Below, in pieces: positions 7,973-14,664 of a DNA stretch of 39,760 nucleotides (its first letter is position 1; each line of letters opens with the position of its first letter). Origin of the DNA: Patescibacteria group bacterium (GTDB taxonomy: Bacteria > Patescibacteriota > Minisyncoccia > Phycocordibacterales > UBA1006); assembly GCA_028286885.1 (NCBI GenBank), contig JAQBQS010000006.1:1-39760 (forward strand), given 5' to 3'. The notes under the pieces were generated by a model that saw only the letters and a program-made list of their open reading frames with translations, did no database searches and had not been told where the DNA came from. Both the position numbers and the translations under genes were made by a program.

Positions 7973-9922
7973 TTATTTCAGGGATCCGTTTTGGATCGAC
8001 GTTTTGATAAATTCTTCGAGGGTCGTCTTCTCGTCGACCTTTTGCCTTTGTACGGCTTCTTCGTAAGCGTCTTTCAATTTTCCATGAAGTCCTTGCTGCG
8101 CAGTCGAGTATTCATTTACCGAATGGGCGGCAGGCGTTCCCGTTGCTTTATTCTTGCCCCAGTCAGCCTTCTCGGGCTCCATGAACATGTGAAGCGGAAT
8201 GTTTTTCAAGGTCTCCCAAGCTTTGCTAGCTTCTTTCTCTTCTTTCGGCGAGAGCTGTTTGCCTTCCGTTTTGGATGCGAACGCAGTTGCGAGGAAATCT
8301 TTCATCTGTCCCTTCGCAATTTCTTCAGGCGAGCGCTTAGGTGCGCCGTTGTCTGTTTTTTTCTTTTCAAGTTCGGCAGACCGCTTTTCCGCGTCGGCTT
8401 TTTTCTTGGCTTCTTGCTGTTCCTTGTTTCCCTGCTCAAACGGACGCTTGCCGACAGGTGTTACGAACTTGTCGTACCAAGGAGTCTTGTCGTCAGGATC
8501 CCCGGACTTTGCCTTCATCTCGGCGAATGTTTTCTTGAGCTTCTCAAGTCCGTTGCCGCTCATGAGCTTGCTCATTCCCTTTCGTGCCAAATCAATTCCG
8601 TCGCCGATCAATTTTCCGGTCAAGAGAATCGAATACAGCATGACATTGCCTGCCGTATTTTTGGCCTTCTCGAGCGTTTTCGCAATTCGATTTCGGACGT
8701 CCTCAATCTGGACCGCCCGCATTTCCTTGTTATAGGCCCTGCGTTCGTCGAGCATGGAATCAAGAAGCAGCTTAGGGTCGGTGCTTTCCTTTCGGATCAT
8801 GGCGATTCCCTCGTCGAGATTCTGGTTGTACTTGTCTTCAAGCGATTTCAAGTATTCCTTGTCATCCTGTACGCCCGGATTCTTTCGCGAGTTGAAGAGC
8901 GCTTTGATGTAATCCTCTCGCGTTCGCTGCAGTTTTTCAGAGTGAAGTTCAGCTTCGGTCGGTTCTCGCTCAGGAGCCTTCGCGGGAGTGTTAAGCTTGA
9001 TCATTTCCTGCGAGAGAAGGTCATAGTTTTCCCTGCGGAATTTTTCTTCCTCTTCGTCGAGCGCCATGGTTCCGTGCGGATGCGTTTTGATCTTCTCGGC
9101 GATGCGTCGAGCCTCGAGAACCTTTGGATCTTCAGAAACTGTTGTGACTGCTGTCGGTGCCGCGTTGAGAGGATTTGAATTCCCAGGATTTGCCATTGTA
9201 GGCGCTGCAGTAATAGCTGGCTGCGCGGCCGGTGCAGCAACCACGGCTGCAGGTTGCACAGGTGTAGCAATAACGGGCTGTACCGGTGGCTGCGGATTTA
9301 CTTGCGTAGGCGCTGCATTTCCGACAGATGAAGGAATTACCGGAGGCGTTACGATGCCAGCGTTAGCAATGTCAGCATCAGGATTTGCAGGTGACGGATT
9401 ATTCATTCCTTCTCGCAAAATGTCGTCCAGTTTTTCATCGCCTGTGATCGTTGGAACACCTTCGAATGAAATGGCCTGAGGCTCCTCGGGCGGAATGTGC
9501 GCAGCTTCCTCCTCTGCTGCGTTTCTTGCTTTTGATTTTTCTTCCGCGGCGATCGCCTTGTTGAGAATGCGTTCTTGCTGCGCGAGTGTATAGTCAGGCG
9601 CCTGTGCAGACCCGTCGCCGAATCTCGACTGCGAGGCGGCCTGCTCGGAATACATTGCGGGAGCTTTGGGTTCGGACGCCTCTTCGGCTGGTGCAACCGT
9701 TTCGGCTACGGACCGTTTCATTATTTCAAACTGGGAATATACTTCGCCAAGGCGCGCATGTTCTGCGGCGTTGTTCCCTTGAGCGCCTTTTTCATCAATC
9801 GCGCGCATCTGATCCTCGAGAAGTTTCATTTTTTCAGGAATGGATTTCAGGTGCTTGATTGCTTCCGCGGCTTCGTCGGGACTCATCATTCGTTCTGTTT
9901 TTGGAGTTGATTCAAGTGCCAT
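7973..9922 (-). CDS. large cytoplasmic coiled-coil/linker protein, unknown (649 aa)
   Basis: Not recognised. Three parts are visible: a charged helical N-terminus (residues 1-85, EDQMRAIDEKGAQ), a low-complexity Ala/Pro/Val/Thr/Gln-rich linker (about 185-275), and a long charged region rich in Lys, Glu, Arg and Ala that should form coiled coils (about 280-430 and 495-570). A short hydrophobic stretch near 430 (AGNVMLYSILLTGKLIGDGIDL) might touch a membrane. There is no signal peptide. It sits in the middle of an operon, 4 nt after the upstream gene and 3 nt before the DUF5663-like gene. The composition suggests a scaffold or structural protein (inference). A 395-codon open frame on the other strand is a shadow of its codon bias. 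Confidence 0.85.
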   Translation of the reverse strand: MALESTPKTERMMSPDEAAEAIKHLKSIPEKMKLLEDQMRAIDEKGAQGNNAAEHARLGEVYSQFEIMKRSVAETVAPAEEASEPKAPAMYSEQAASQSRFGDGSAQAPDYTLAQQERILNKAIAAEEKSKARNAAEEEAAHIPPEEPQAISFEGVPTITGDEKLDDILREGMNNPSPANPDADIANAGIVTPPVIPSSVGNAAPTQVNPQPPVQPVIATPVQPAAVVAAPAAQPAITAAPTMANPGNSNPLNAAPTAVTTVSEDPKVLEARRIAEKIKTHPHGTMALDEEEEKFRRENYDLLSQEMIKLNTPAKAPEREPTEAELHSEKLQRTREDYIKALFNSRKNPGVQDDKEYLKSLEDKYNQNLDEGIAMIRKESTDPKLLLDSMLDERRAYNKEMRAVQIEDVRNRIAKTLEKAKNTAGNVMLYSILLTGKLIGDGIDLARKGMSKLMSGNGLEKLKKTFAEMKAKSGDPDDKTPWYDKFVTPVGKRPFEQGNKEQQEAKKKADAEKRSAELEKKKTDNGAPKRSPEEIAKGQMKDFLATAFASKTEGKQLSPKEEKEASKAWETLKNIPLHMFMEPEKADWGKNKATGTPAAHSVNEYSTAQQGLHGKLKDAYEEAVQRQKVDEKTTLEEFIKTSIQNGSLK

Positions 9923-9926
9923 AGAT

Positions 9927-10454
9927 TTATGCGAATCGCTTGGTTTGGGTTAATAATTCGTCGAGTTCGTTCTCGAGATCGCGGAGCGTGACAAGGACGG
10001 GATGAGGAGGCAGGACTTCCTGTGCGGAAACGGACGGTTTTGATTCGTGGGACTTGATCGTAAACGCCTGGTAATTTTTTCGAGGCTCGCCATTTTCCAT
10101 CCATTGCTCGATCATCAGAAATTCGGTGGACGGAGCGTTATGGATGATCGTGAACGTATGCCCTGTTGCCATGCCGGACTCGATTTTCTGGCGGAAGCCG
10201 TTTCCGTCAAGGAGCTTCATGATGGATCCCGACATCGGGTCGTCCGCAAGCGTTCCCTTGCCGACAGTAATAGAAGACGCCCAGGTTGATGTTGAAGTAT
10301 TTGAATCGCTTTTTGAAACTTGTGCTGATGGGGGTTGTGGAACGGGCGACGGGTCCGGTGCTGCGGTCGGAGCCGGAGCGGCTGCCGGTTTGGAATCCGT
10401 ATCCTTGTTAAGAAGCGTCGCAAGCCACGAAGGTTTTTGAGAGGTGTCTGACAT
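9927..10454 (-). CDS. small protein with Pro/Ala linker, first gene of the operon
   Basis: A 175-residue protein of unknown function. I start it at MSDTSQKPSWLATLL because TATACT lies exactly 7 nt upstream; the longer frame adds an unlikely hydrophobic lead. Residues about 20-45 are a Pro/Ala-rich linker (PAAAPAPTAAPDPSPVPQPP). The C-terminal 120 residues hold a compact domain with FTIIHNAPSTEFLMIEQWMENG and end in a helix LRDLENELDELLTQTKRF. No signal peptide. It leads the operon with the 649-residue protein and the DUF5663-like protein, spaced by 4 and 3 nt, so all three probably work together. Confidence 0.8.
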   Translation of the reverse strand: MSDTSQKPSWLATLLNKDTDSKPAAAPAPTAAPDPSPVPQPPSAQVSKSDSNTSTSTWASSITVGKGTLADDPMSGSIMKLLDGNGFRQKIESGMATGHTFTIIHNAPSTEFLMIEQWMENGEPRKNYQAFTIKSHESKPSVSAQEVLPPHPVLVTLRDLENELDELLTQTKRFA

Positions 10455-10461
10455 GCGAAAC

Positions 10462-10467
10462 AGTATA
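10462..10467 (-). promoter_or_regulatory. -10 box of the three-gene operon, leaderless
   Basis: TATACT on the minus strand, 7 nt from the ATG at 10454, followed by GTTTCGCATG. The same arrangement (TATACTGATTCGCATG) precedes the gene starting at 31099. Confidence 0.6.
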
Positions 10468-10774
10468 ATAGGAATACAATAATTATTAAAGGGCTTGACC
10501 ATCACATTTCTTTACATCTTGTCAATTCACATGCTATCCCCATCGTCGGTTGCCCTTCCGTGCCGGTCTGCTACCATTATAGGTATCAAGGCATTGTGCC
10601 TTCTCGGTATCTGGGGTACGGTTTCCACGGTTGCACGCATGCTCGTCAGTAATTTCAAGGATTTCCAACTTATTATTTAAAAGCCTTATTTATAAGGCTA
10701 AAATCGTGCAGGTCTGAAATCCTTTGATCCTTTTTCTTCGGCTTATCACTGAAAACTCTCAAGATTCCTCGTCA
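10468..10774. other. intergenic region between divergent genes, no convincing gene
   Basis: About 310 nt between the operon at 10454 (-) and the peptidase at 10775 (+). It holds a 61-codon frame without support, a small hairpin AAGGCATTGTGCCTT (about 10589-10603) and a 7-bp hairpin AGCCTTATTTATAAGGCT (about 10681-10698) flanked by A runs. The second could end a short minus-strand transcript. I see no clear promoter for the peptidase gene. Confidence 0.4.
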
Positions 10775-11914
10775 ATGTGGCGGCGGATGATCATATCCCT
10801 CCGTTTTATCACGCCTTTGCTTATCGCATGGATGGCACTTATGCCTCTCGCGACGCAAGCGTGGTTTTTCAGCGTCGCCCAGGCTCAGTCTGATCAAGTA
10901 GTAGGAACTGACAATGCGCAGACGGTTGACCTCTTGGTTCCGTCGGTTGCCATGGCGTCGGATCATTCGGCGGTGGATACTGAAGCTGATATCACGATTG
11001 ATTCAGGAACGGCACTTTCGCCGCAGATCGGTTCCGATGGAACACTTGCTGACGTGACAGGGTCATCGGACTCGGATGCCGGCTCGATCCAAATTTATAT
11101 CGTTCAGCCGGGCGACTCGGTTCCCAAGATCGCGTCACGATTCGGCATCTCGGAAAACACCGTGCGTTATGCCAACAGCATGAAGAAGACCGATGTCGTA
11201 CACGTCGGCGATACGCTCATCATTCTGCCGGTGACAGGAGTCCAATACACCGTCAAGAAAGGCGATACGCTCGCCTTGGTTGAGAAGAAATTCAAACTGA
11301 CAAGCCAAGATGACACGAGTGCGTTCCTTGATTTCAACAACCTGGAACAGTCGGATCCTCTGACGATCGGCCAGGAGCTGATCATTCCAGGTGCTGAAAT
11401 GCCGACGGTTGTGACTTTGTCCAAGACAGCCACCAAATCATCCGGATCAAAATCAACGTTCGTTTACAAGGGAAGCACGGCAGGAATCGGATCCACCGCT
11501 CTCATGATTCATACGCCGATTGTCTCTACGATCGTTCGAAATTACTTCATCAAGCCGATTCCGTGTGCATTGTCGCAAGGCAAGCATGACTTGTACGCTG
11601 TCGATCTCTCGTGCCATACGGTAGGCACGCCGATCAAGGCTGCCGCTGACGGAGTCGTCATGTTCGCAAAATACGGATACAACGGAGGCTACGGAAACTT
11701 GATCATCATGAAGCATCCTAACGGCATGCTCACGTTCTATGCGCACATCAAGGCTGACGGATTAAATGTTCGCCAAGGCCAAAGCGTAACTCAGGGACAA
11801 GTCATCGCCTATGTTGGCTCGACAGGACAATCCACCGGTCCGCACCTCCACTTCGAGGTCCGCGGAGGAGGAAACCCGGGATTCGATGCGAGCGGAAGCG
11901 CGTGGAAGAAATAG
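10775..11914 (+). CDS. exported peptidoglycan hydrolase: two LysM domains plus M23 peptidase
   Basis: Secreted or anchored cell-wall hydrolase of 379 residues. The start MWRRMIISLRF gives a basic N-terminus followed by a hydrophobic segment to AQAWFFSVAQAQS, a signal peptide or anchor. Two LysM domains follow: IYIVQPGDSVPKIASRFGIS (about residue 107 on) and QYTVKKGDTLALVEKKFKLT (about 156 on), which bind glycan strands. The C-terminal zinc metallopeptidase M23/LytM domain has HDLYAVD (His and Asp ligands), then HIKADGLNVRQGQSV and the HLHFEV motif, so all ligands look present. It probably cuts cross-links for growth or division. It converges on comM across a shared hairpin; the TAG stop lies in the foot of that hairpin. 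Confidence 0.93.
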   Translation: MWRRMIISLRFITPLLIAWMALMPLATQAWFFSVAQAQSDQVVGTDNAQTVDLLVPSVAMASDHSAVDTEADITIDSGTALSPQIGSDGTLADVTGSSDSDAGSIQIYIVQPGDSVPKIASRFGISENTVRYANSMKKTDVVHVGDTLIILPVTGVQYTVKKGDTLALVEKKFKLTSQDDTSAFLDFNNLEQSDPLTIGQELIIPGAEMPTVVTLSKTATKSSGSKSTFVYKGSTAGIGSTALMIHTPIVSTIVRNYFIKPIPCALSQGKHDLYAVDLSCHTVGTPIKAAADGVVMFAKYGYNGGYGNLIIMKHPNGMLTFYAHIKADGLNVRQGQSVTQGQVIAYVGSTGQSTGPHLHFEVRGGGNPGFDASGSAWKK

Positions 11915-11950
11915 TAAATAAAAAATCCCATACGGGATTTTTTATTTACT
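11913..11950. terminator. bidirectional terminator with both stop codons in its feet
   Basis: Perfect 17-bp stem with a 4-nt loop (ATAC); the A run and T run lie inside the stem, so it works on both strands. The TAG of the peptidase (11912-11914) and the TAG of comM (11949-11951) lie in opposite feet, so the two coding regions are separated only by the hairpin. Confidence 0.92.
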
Positions 11951-13472
11951 AAGATCTTGGTCTGTACTGAAACGCCTCCATCACGTGGTCATTCGTTACT
12001 TGATCCGAATCGTCGAGGTCCGCAATCGTCCGCGCGAGCTTGATCATGCGATGATACGCGCGGGGAGAAAGCTTGAGTGCCTGCGCGGAACTCGCCAAGA
12101 TATTTTTTACATCATCAGAAAGTCCAAGGCCCTCGATATCTTTCGCACTCATATGGCTATTGAGTTTCAGCGGATTCTCGAATCGCGCAGATTGTTTTGC
12201 TCGTGCCTTCTTGATCCTCTCTCGGATAATTTCCGACGTTTCCCCATTTTTAATCTGATTGAGCTTGTCGTAGTCGACATGCTCGACGACCAAATGAATA
12301 TCAATTCTATCCAAGATCGGACCGGAAATTCGTTTCGAATAGCGAATGATTTCGTTCTGGCTGCAGATGCATTTCTTGTGCAGGCTGCCGGAATTTCCGC
12401 ACGGACATGGATTCATTGCGGCAACCAACATAAACTGTGCCGGGAAACTTGCAGAGCCTTTCGCGCGGGAGATATGTACCATTTTGTCCTCAAGCGGCTG
12501 CCGCAATGCTTCGATCACCTGTTTGTTAAATTCAGGAAACTCGTCCATGAATAAAATTCCGCGATGCGCCAATGTCACCTCGCCCGGTTTCGGGAACGTG
12601 CCGCCGCCGATGATGGAAACGTAGCTTGCCGTGTGATGCGGACTGCGAAACGGCGGCATAGTAACAAGGGGTTCGCGCAGGATTCCAGCAATACTGTGAA
12701 TGCCTGTGATTTCTAAAATTTCATCAGGGACAAGAGATGGTAATAGTCCTGCAAATGCGCGCGCAAGCATTGTCTTGCCGGTTCCTGGCGGCCCCGACAT
12801 GATCAAATTGTGTCCGCCAGCTGCTGCAATTTCAAGTCCGCGCTTTGCTGATTCCTGTCCCTTGATATCTGCAAAATTCACAGAAATTGCAAAATTCTCT
12901 GTCGGAACGATCGCCATCTTTGGATGCGGGATCATCTTGTCTGTCTGTTCCTCGTCCAAGTGATTAATAACTTGTTTCAAATTTTTCGCTGAGTAAACCG
13001 TGATGCCTTCGATCAGGCTGGCTTCGTCCGCATTTGCGGAAGGTACGAAGATTTCCGTAAACCCGTTTCGTTTTGCGCATTGCACGATCGGCAAGATTCC
13101 CGCAACGGGCTGCAGTTCCCCGTTCAGCGAAAGCTCGCCAATGAATAATTTATGCTCGGCATCGAAATCGAGATCGTGATTTGATAATAAATATCCGACG
13201 GCAATTGCCAGATCGAAATACGATCCCTCTTTTCGCAGTTCGGCCGGTGCAAGTGATACGACCGTTTTCTGGTTATCCTGTTTCGGCGATGTGAATCCTG
13301 AATTCTTGATGGCGCTTGCGACGCGATCTTTTGCTTCGCCTACGGCCTGATCCGCCATGCCGACGATCGAGAATGCGTGCAACCCGTTGGTAATGTCGAC
13401 CTCGACGGAAACGATGTGGCCGAGGAGTGCGAACGGCTGTGCCGAGAATACCCGTGAAAAATTTTTGCTCAT
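11949..13472 (-). CDS. comM: YifB/ComM family AAA+ ATPase (Mg-chelatase-like)
   Basis: ComM/YifB proteins are hexameric branch-migration helicases that help integrate incoming single-stranded DNA during natural transformation. The protein (507 residues) has the family order: N-terminal Lon-protease-like domain (residues 1-170, with VEVDITNGLHAFSIVGMADQ and VVSLAPAELRKEGSYFDLAIAVG), Mg-chelatase AAA+ core with Walker A GPPGTGKTML, sensor and Walker B regions (GILFMDEFPEF), the cysteine cluster NPCPCGNSG...KKCICS, then ISGPILDRIDIH and a C-terminal helical domain ending RTIADLDDSDQV. Length is normal. I prefer the ATG of MSKNFSRVFS; a GTG lies 5 codons upstream. Its presence suggests DNA uptake and recombination, although no other competence gene is in view. 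Confidence 0.95.
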   Translation of the reverse strand: MSKNFSRVFSAQPFALLGHIVSVEVDITNGLHAFSIVGMADQAVGEAKDRVASAIKNSGFTSPKQDNQKTVVSLAPAELRKEGSYFDLAIAVGYLLSNHDLDFDAEHKLFIGELSLNGELQPVAGILPIVQCAKRNGFTEIFVPSANADEASLIEGITVYSAKNLKQVINHLDEEQTDKMIPHPKMAIVPTENFAISVNFADIKGQESAKRGLEIAAAGGHNLIMSGPPGTGKTMLARAFAGLLPSLVPDEILEITGIHSIAGILREPLVTMPPFRSPHHTASYVSIIGGGTFPKPGEVTLAHRGILFMDEFPEFNKQVIEALRQPLEDKMVHISRAKGSASFPAQFMLVAAMNPCPCGNSGSLHKKCICSQNEIIRYSKRISGPILDRIDIHLVVEHVDYDKLNQIKNGETSEIIRERIKKARAKQSARFENPLKLNSHMSAKDIEGLGLSDDVKNILASSAQALKLSPRAYHRMIKLARTIADLDDSDQVTNDHVMEAFQYRPRS

Positions 13473-13513
13473 GCGGATATTTTGCACGAGCAGAATAAAA
13501 TTTTCATAAAGAA

Positions 13514-13541
13514 AAACCGCCGCGCTTTCGCTTGGCGGTTT
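13514..13541 (-). terminator. terminator of the exported-protein gene
   Basis: On the minus strand AAACCGCC and GGCGGTTT form the stem around an inner GCG/CGC helix, followed by a T run. It lies 6 nt after the stop at 13548 and ahead of comM, making the two separate units. Confidence 0.85.
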
Positions 13542-13547
13542 GAAATT

Positions 13548-14159
13548 TCATATTTGCAGTTTGCTGATCGCCCCGATGAAGTCCTTGTCTTCCTTTCCCT
13601 TGTCGAAGCAAAAATATACTTTGAATATTTTCCCTTCCTTCGGAATGAGAAGGGTGTATTTCTCCTGGTCTGGAAAAACGAGCTGGTCGTAATCGTGCTC
13701 CTTGGAATAATAAAATTTTGTACCGTCAGCAAGTTTCCCGAGCGCCAGCTCTTGGTTATTCATCAGTTCGAAAAACTGAGCAGCGACCGGGCCTGTTGCT
13801 GAATCCTCGCTCCAAAAACATTCGAGCTTGAGATTGCCTTTCTCGTGAATTTTGAAATACGGCGTGCCAGTTGAGAATGCAGTCGGTTCTGTCTTGTCGC
13901 AAAGAATTTTGTATTTCCTGTCGAGATTAATTTTTACACCGTTGGTAAAGGTAATTGCGTTTGCTGCCGTGTCCACCACTATTCCTGTGAGCGACTGGAA
14001 GCGGTCTTGGGAAATGGATGGCGGATATTTGCCCCATGTCTGGTCCAGGGTCCGCTTGTTGGCAGGTCCGGAATAGCCGGGACCTTCCGTGTAAACTTGA
14101 GAAAAGCATGCGTGCGCAAGCAATAATGCCGGCATAAGGAGAAGAATGAATTTTTTCAT
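13548..14159 (-). CDS. exported protein of unknown function (203 aa)
   Basis: Not recognised. MKKFILLLMPALLLAHACFSQVY is a clear signal peptide; cleavage after CFS is likely. The Cys could also suggest a lipobox (LLAHAC), but the spacing is not canonical. The mature part is mainly beta-like (ITFTNGVKINLDRKYKILC, FYYSKEHDYDQLVFPDQEKYTLL, GKIFKVYFCFDKGKEDKDF) and ends GAISKLQI. Expression looks strong: a near-perfect sigma-70 promoter sits 39 nt upstream with a G-poor, A-rich leader lacking a Shine-Dalgarno sequence. It is a single-gene unit with its own promoter and terminator. Confidence 0.8.
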   Translation of the reverse strand: MKKFILLLMPALLLAHACFSQVYTEGPGYSGPANKRTLDQTWGKYPPSISQDRFQSLTGIVVDTAANAITFTNGVKINLDRKYKILCDKTEPTAFSTGTPYFKIHEKGNLKLECFWSEDSATGPVAAQFFELMNNQELALGKLADGTKFYYSKEHDYDQLVFPDQEKYTLLIPKEGKIFKVYFCFDKGKEDKDFIGAISKLQI

Positions 14160-14197
14160 CTTTTGTTATTTTTGGTTTTTGAAAAACTGTCTTGAAT

Positions 14198-14225
14198 ATA
14201 ATATACCATATTAAAAATTTGTCAA
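14198..14225 (-). promoter_or_regulatory. near-consensus sigma-70 promoter
   Basis: TTGACA (14220-14225), 16-bp spacer, TATTAT (14198-14203) on the minus strand, driving the exported protein at 14159. The T run of the preceding terminator touches the -35 box. Confidence 0.8.
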
Positions 14226-14247
14226 ATGAAAAACGGCATTAGCCGTT
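14226..14247 (-). terminator. terminator of the dksA-like gene, stop codon in the loop
   Basis: AACGGC/GCCGTT stem (14232-14247) with a 4-nt loop that holds the TAA stop (14239-14241), then a T run. It abuts the next promoter, so one 50-bp stretch ends one gene and starts the next. Confidence 0.8.
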
Positions 14248-14601
14248 CATCATTTGTTTGCAGGTTTCCGCAGAAGGATTCGCTTCCAATCGGTCTTCCT
14301 CAATAGGCTTTCCAGATTTCAAGCACGTCCCGTATGTTCCGTCTTCGATGCGCACGAGGGCATCTCGGATCTGATTGTATTTTTGTTCCAATGATCCGAG
14401 GAGTCCTACCTTGGATTCGATTTCCTCGGTAAAGGCTGCCTGGTCGGCGTCGTCCCCCATGCCGCCATCAGTGTGAGGGGCCGGGATGGCTACCCAGTCG
14501 CCTCGTTCGTCCTGCTTGGCAAAGCTCGAGAGTTCGTCCCAAAGGATCGCCTGTTCGGCAAGGAGCTTTTCCTTGAAGTGCTTGAGCTTTGTTTGATTCA
14601 T
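14239..14601 (-). CDS. DksA/TraR-like protein with an incomplete zinc site
   Basis: A 120-residue protein of the DksA/TraR type, which in other bacteria binds the RNA polymerase secondary channel and tunes initiation. An N-terminal helical hairpin (LKHFKEKLLAEQAILWDEL and LGSLEQKYNQIRDALVRIEDG) is followed by YGTCLKSGKPIEEDRLEANPSAETCKQ. The usual signature is YGxCxxCG...RLxAxPxAxxCxxC; here the second and fourth cysteines are Ser and Met. So only two of four zinc ligands remain, and the fold must hold without the usual C4 site. The tip between the helices has acidic residues (HTDGGMGDDADQAAF). TACGAT with extended TGC lies 7 nt before the ATG. Confidence 0.88.
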   Translation of the reverse strand: MNQTKLKHFKEKLLAEQAILWDELSSFAKQDERGDWVAIPAPHTDGGMGDDADQAAFTEEIESKVGLLGSLEQKYNQIRDALVRIEDGTYGTCLKSGKPIEEDRLEANPSAETCKQMMNG

Positions 14602-14635
14602 GTCCTAGATCGTAGCATAGGGCGTTCCAATTGAA

Positions 14636-14655
14636 AAGCCCCGCAAGCGGGACTT
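14636..14655 (-). terminator. terminator of the hydrolase-fusion gene
   Basis: Minus-strand hairpin GTCCCGC/GCGGGGC with a 2-nt loop, one mismatch, followed by TTTT, starting 10 nt after the stop at 14665. Confidence 0.7.
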
Positions 14656-14664
14656 ATCAACGTC

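Noticed and set aside
7991-9178. 395-codon open frame on the plus strand
   Set aside because: Antisense shadow of the 649-residue gene; Phe/Arg/Leu-rich, no promoter or family, and the minus-strand frame fits an operon.
10495-10680. 61-codon frame in the gap before the peptidase gene
   Set aside because: No promoter, no composition support, and it crosses the upstream region of the divergent operon.
11985-12554. 189-codon open frame opposite comM
   Set aside because: comM motifs on the minus strand are complete; the plus frame is a codon-bias shadow.
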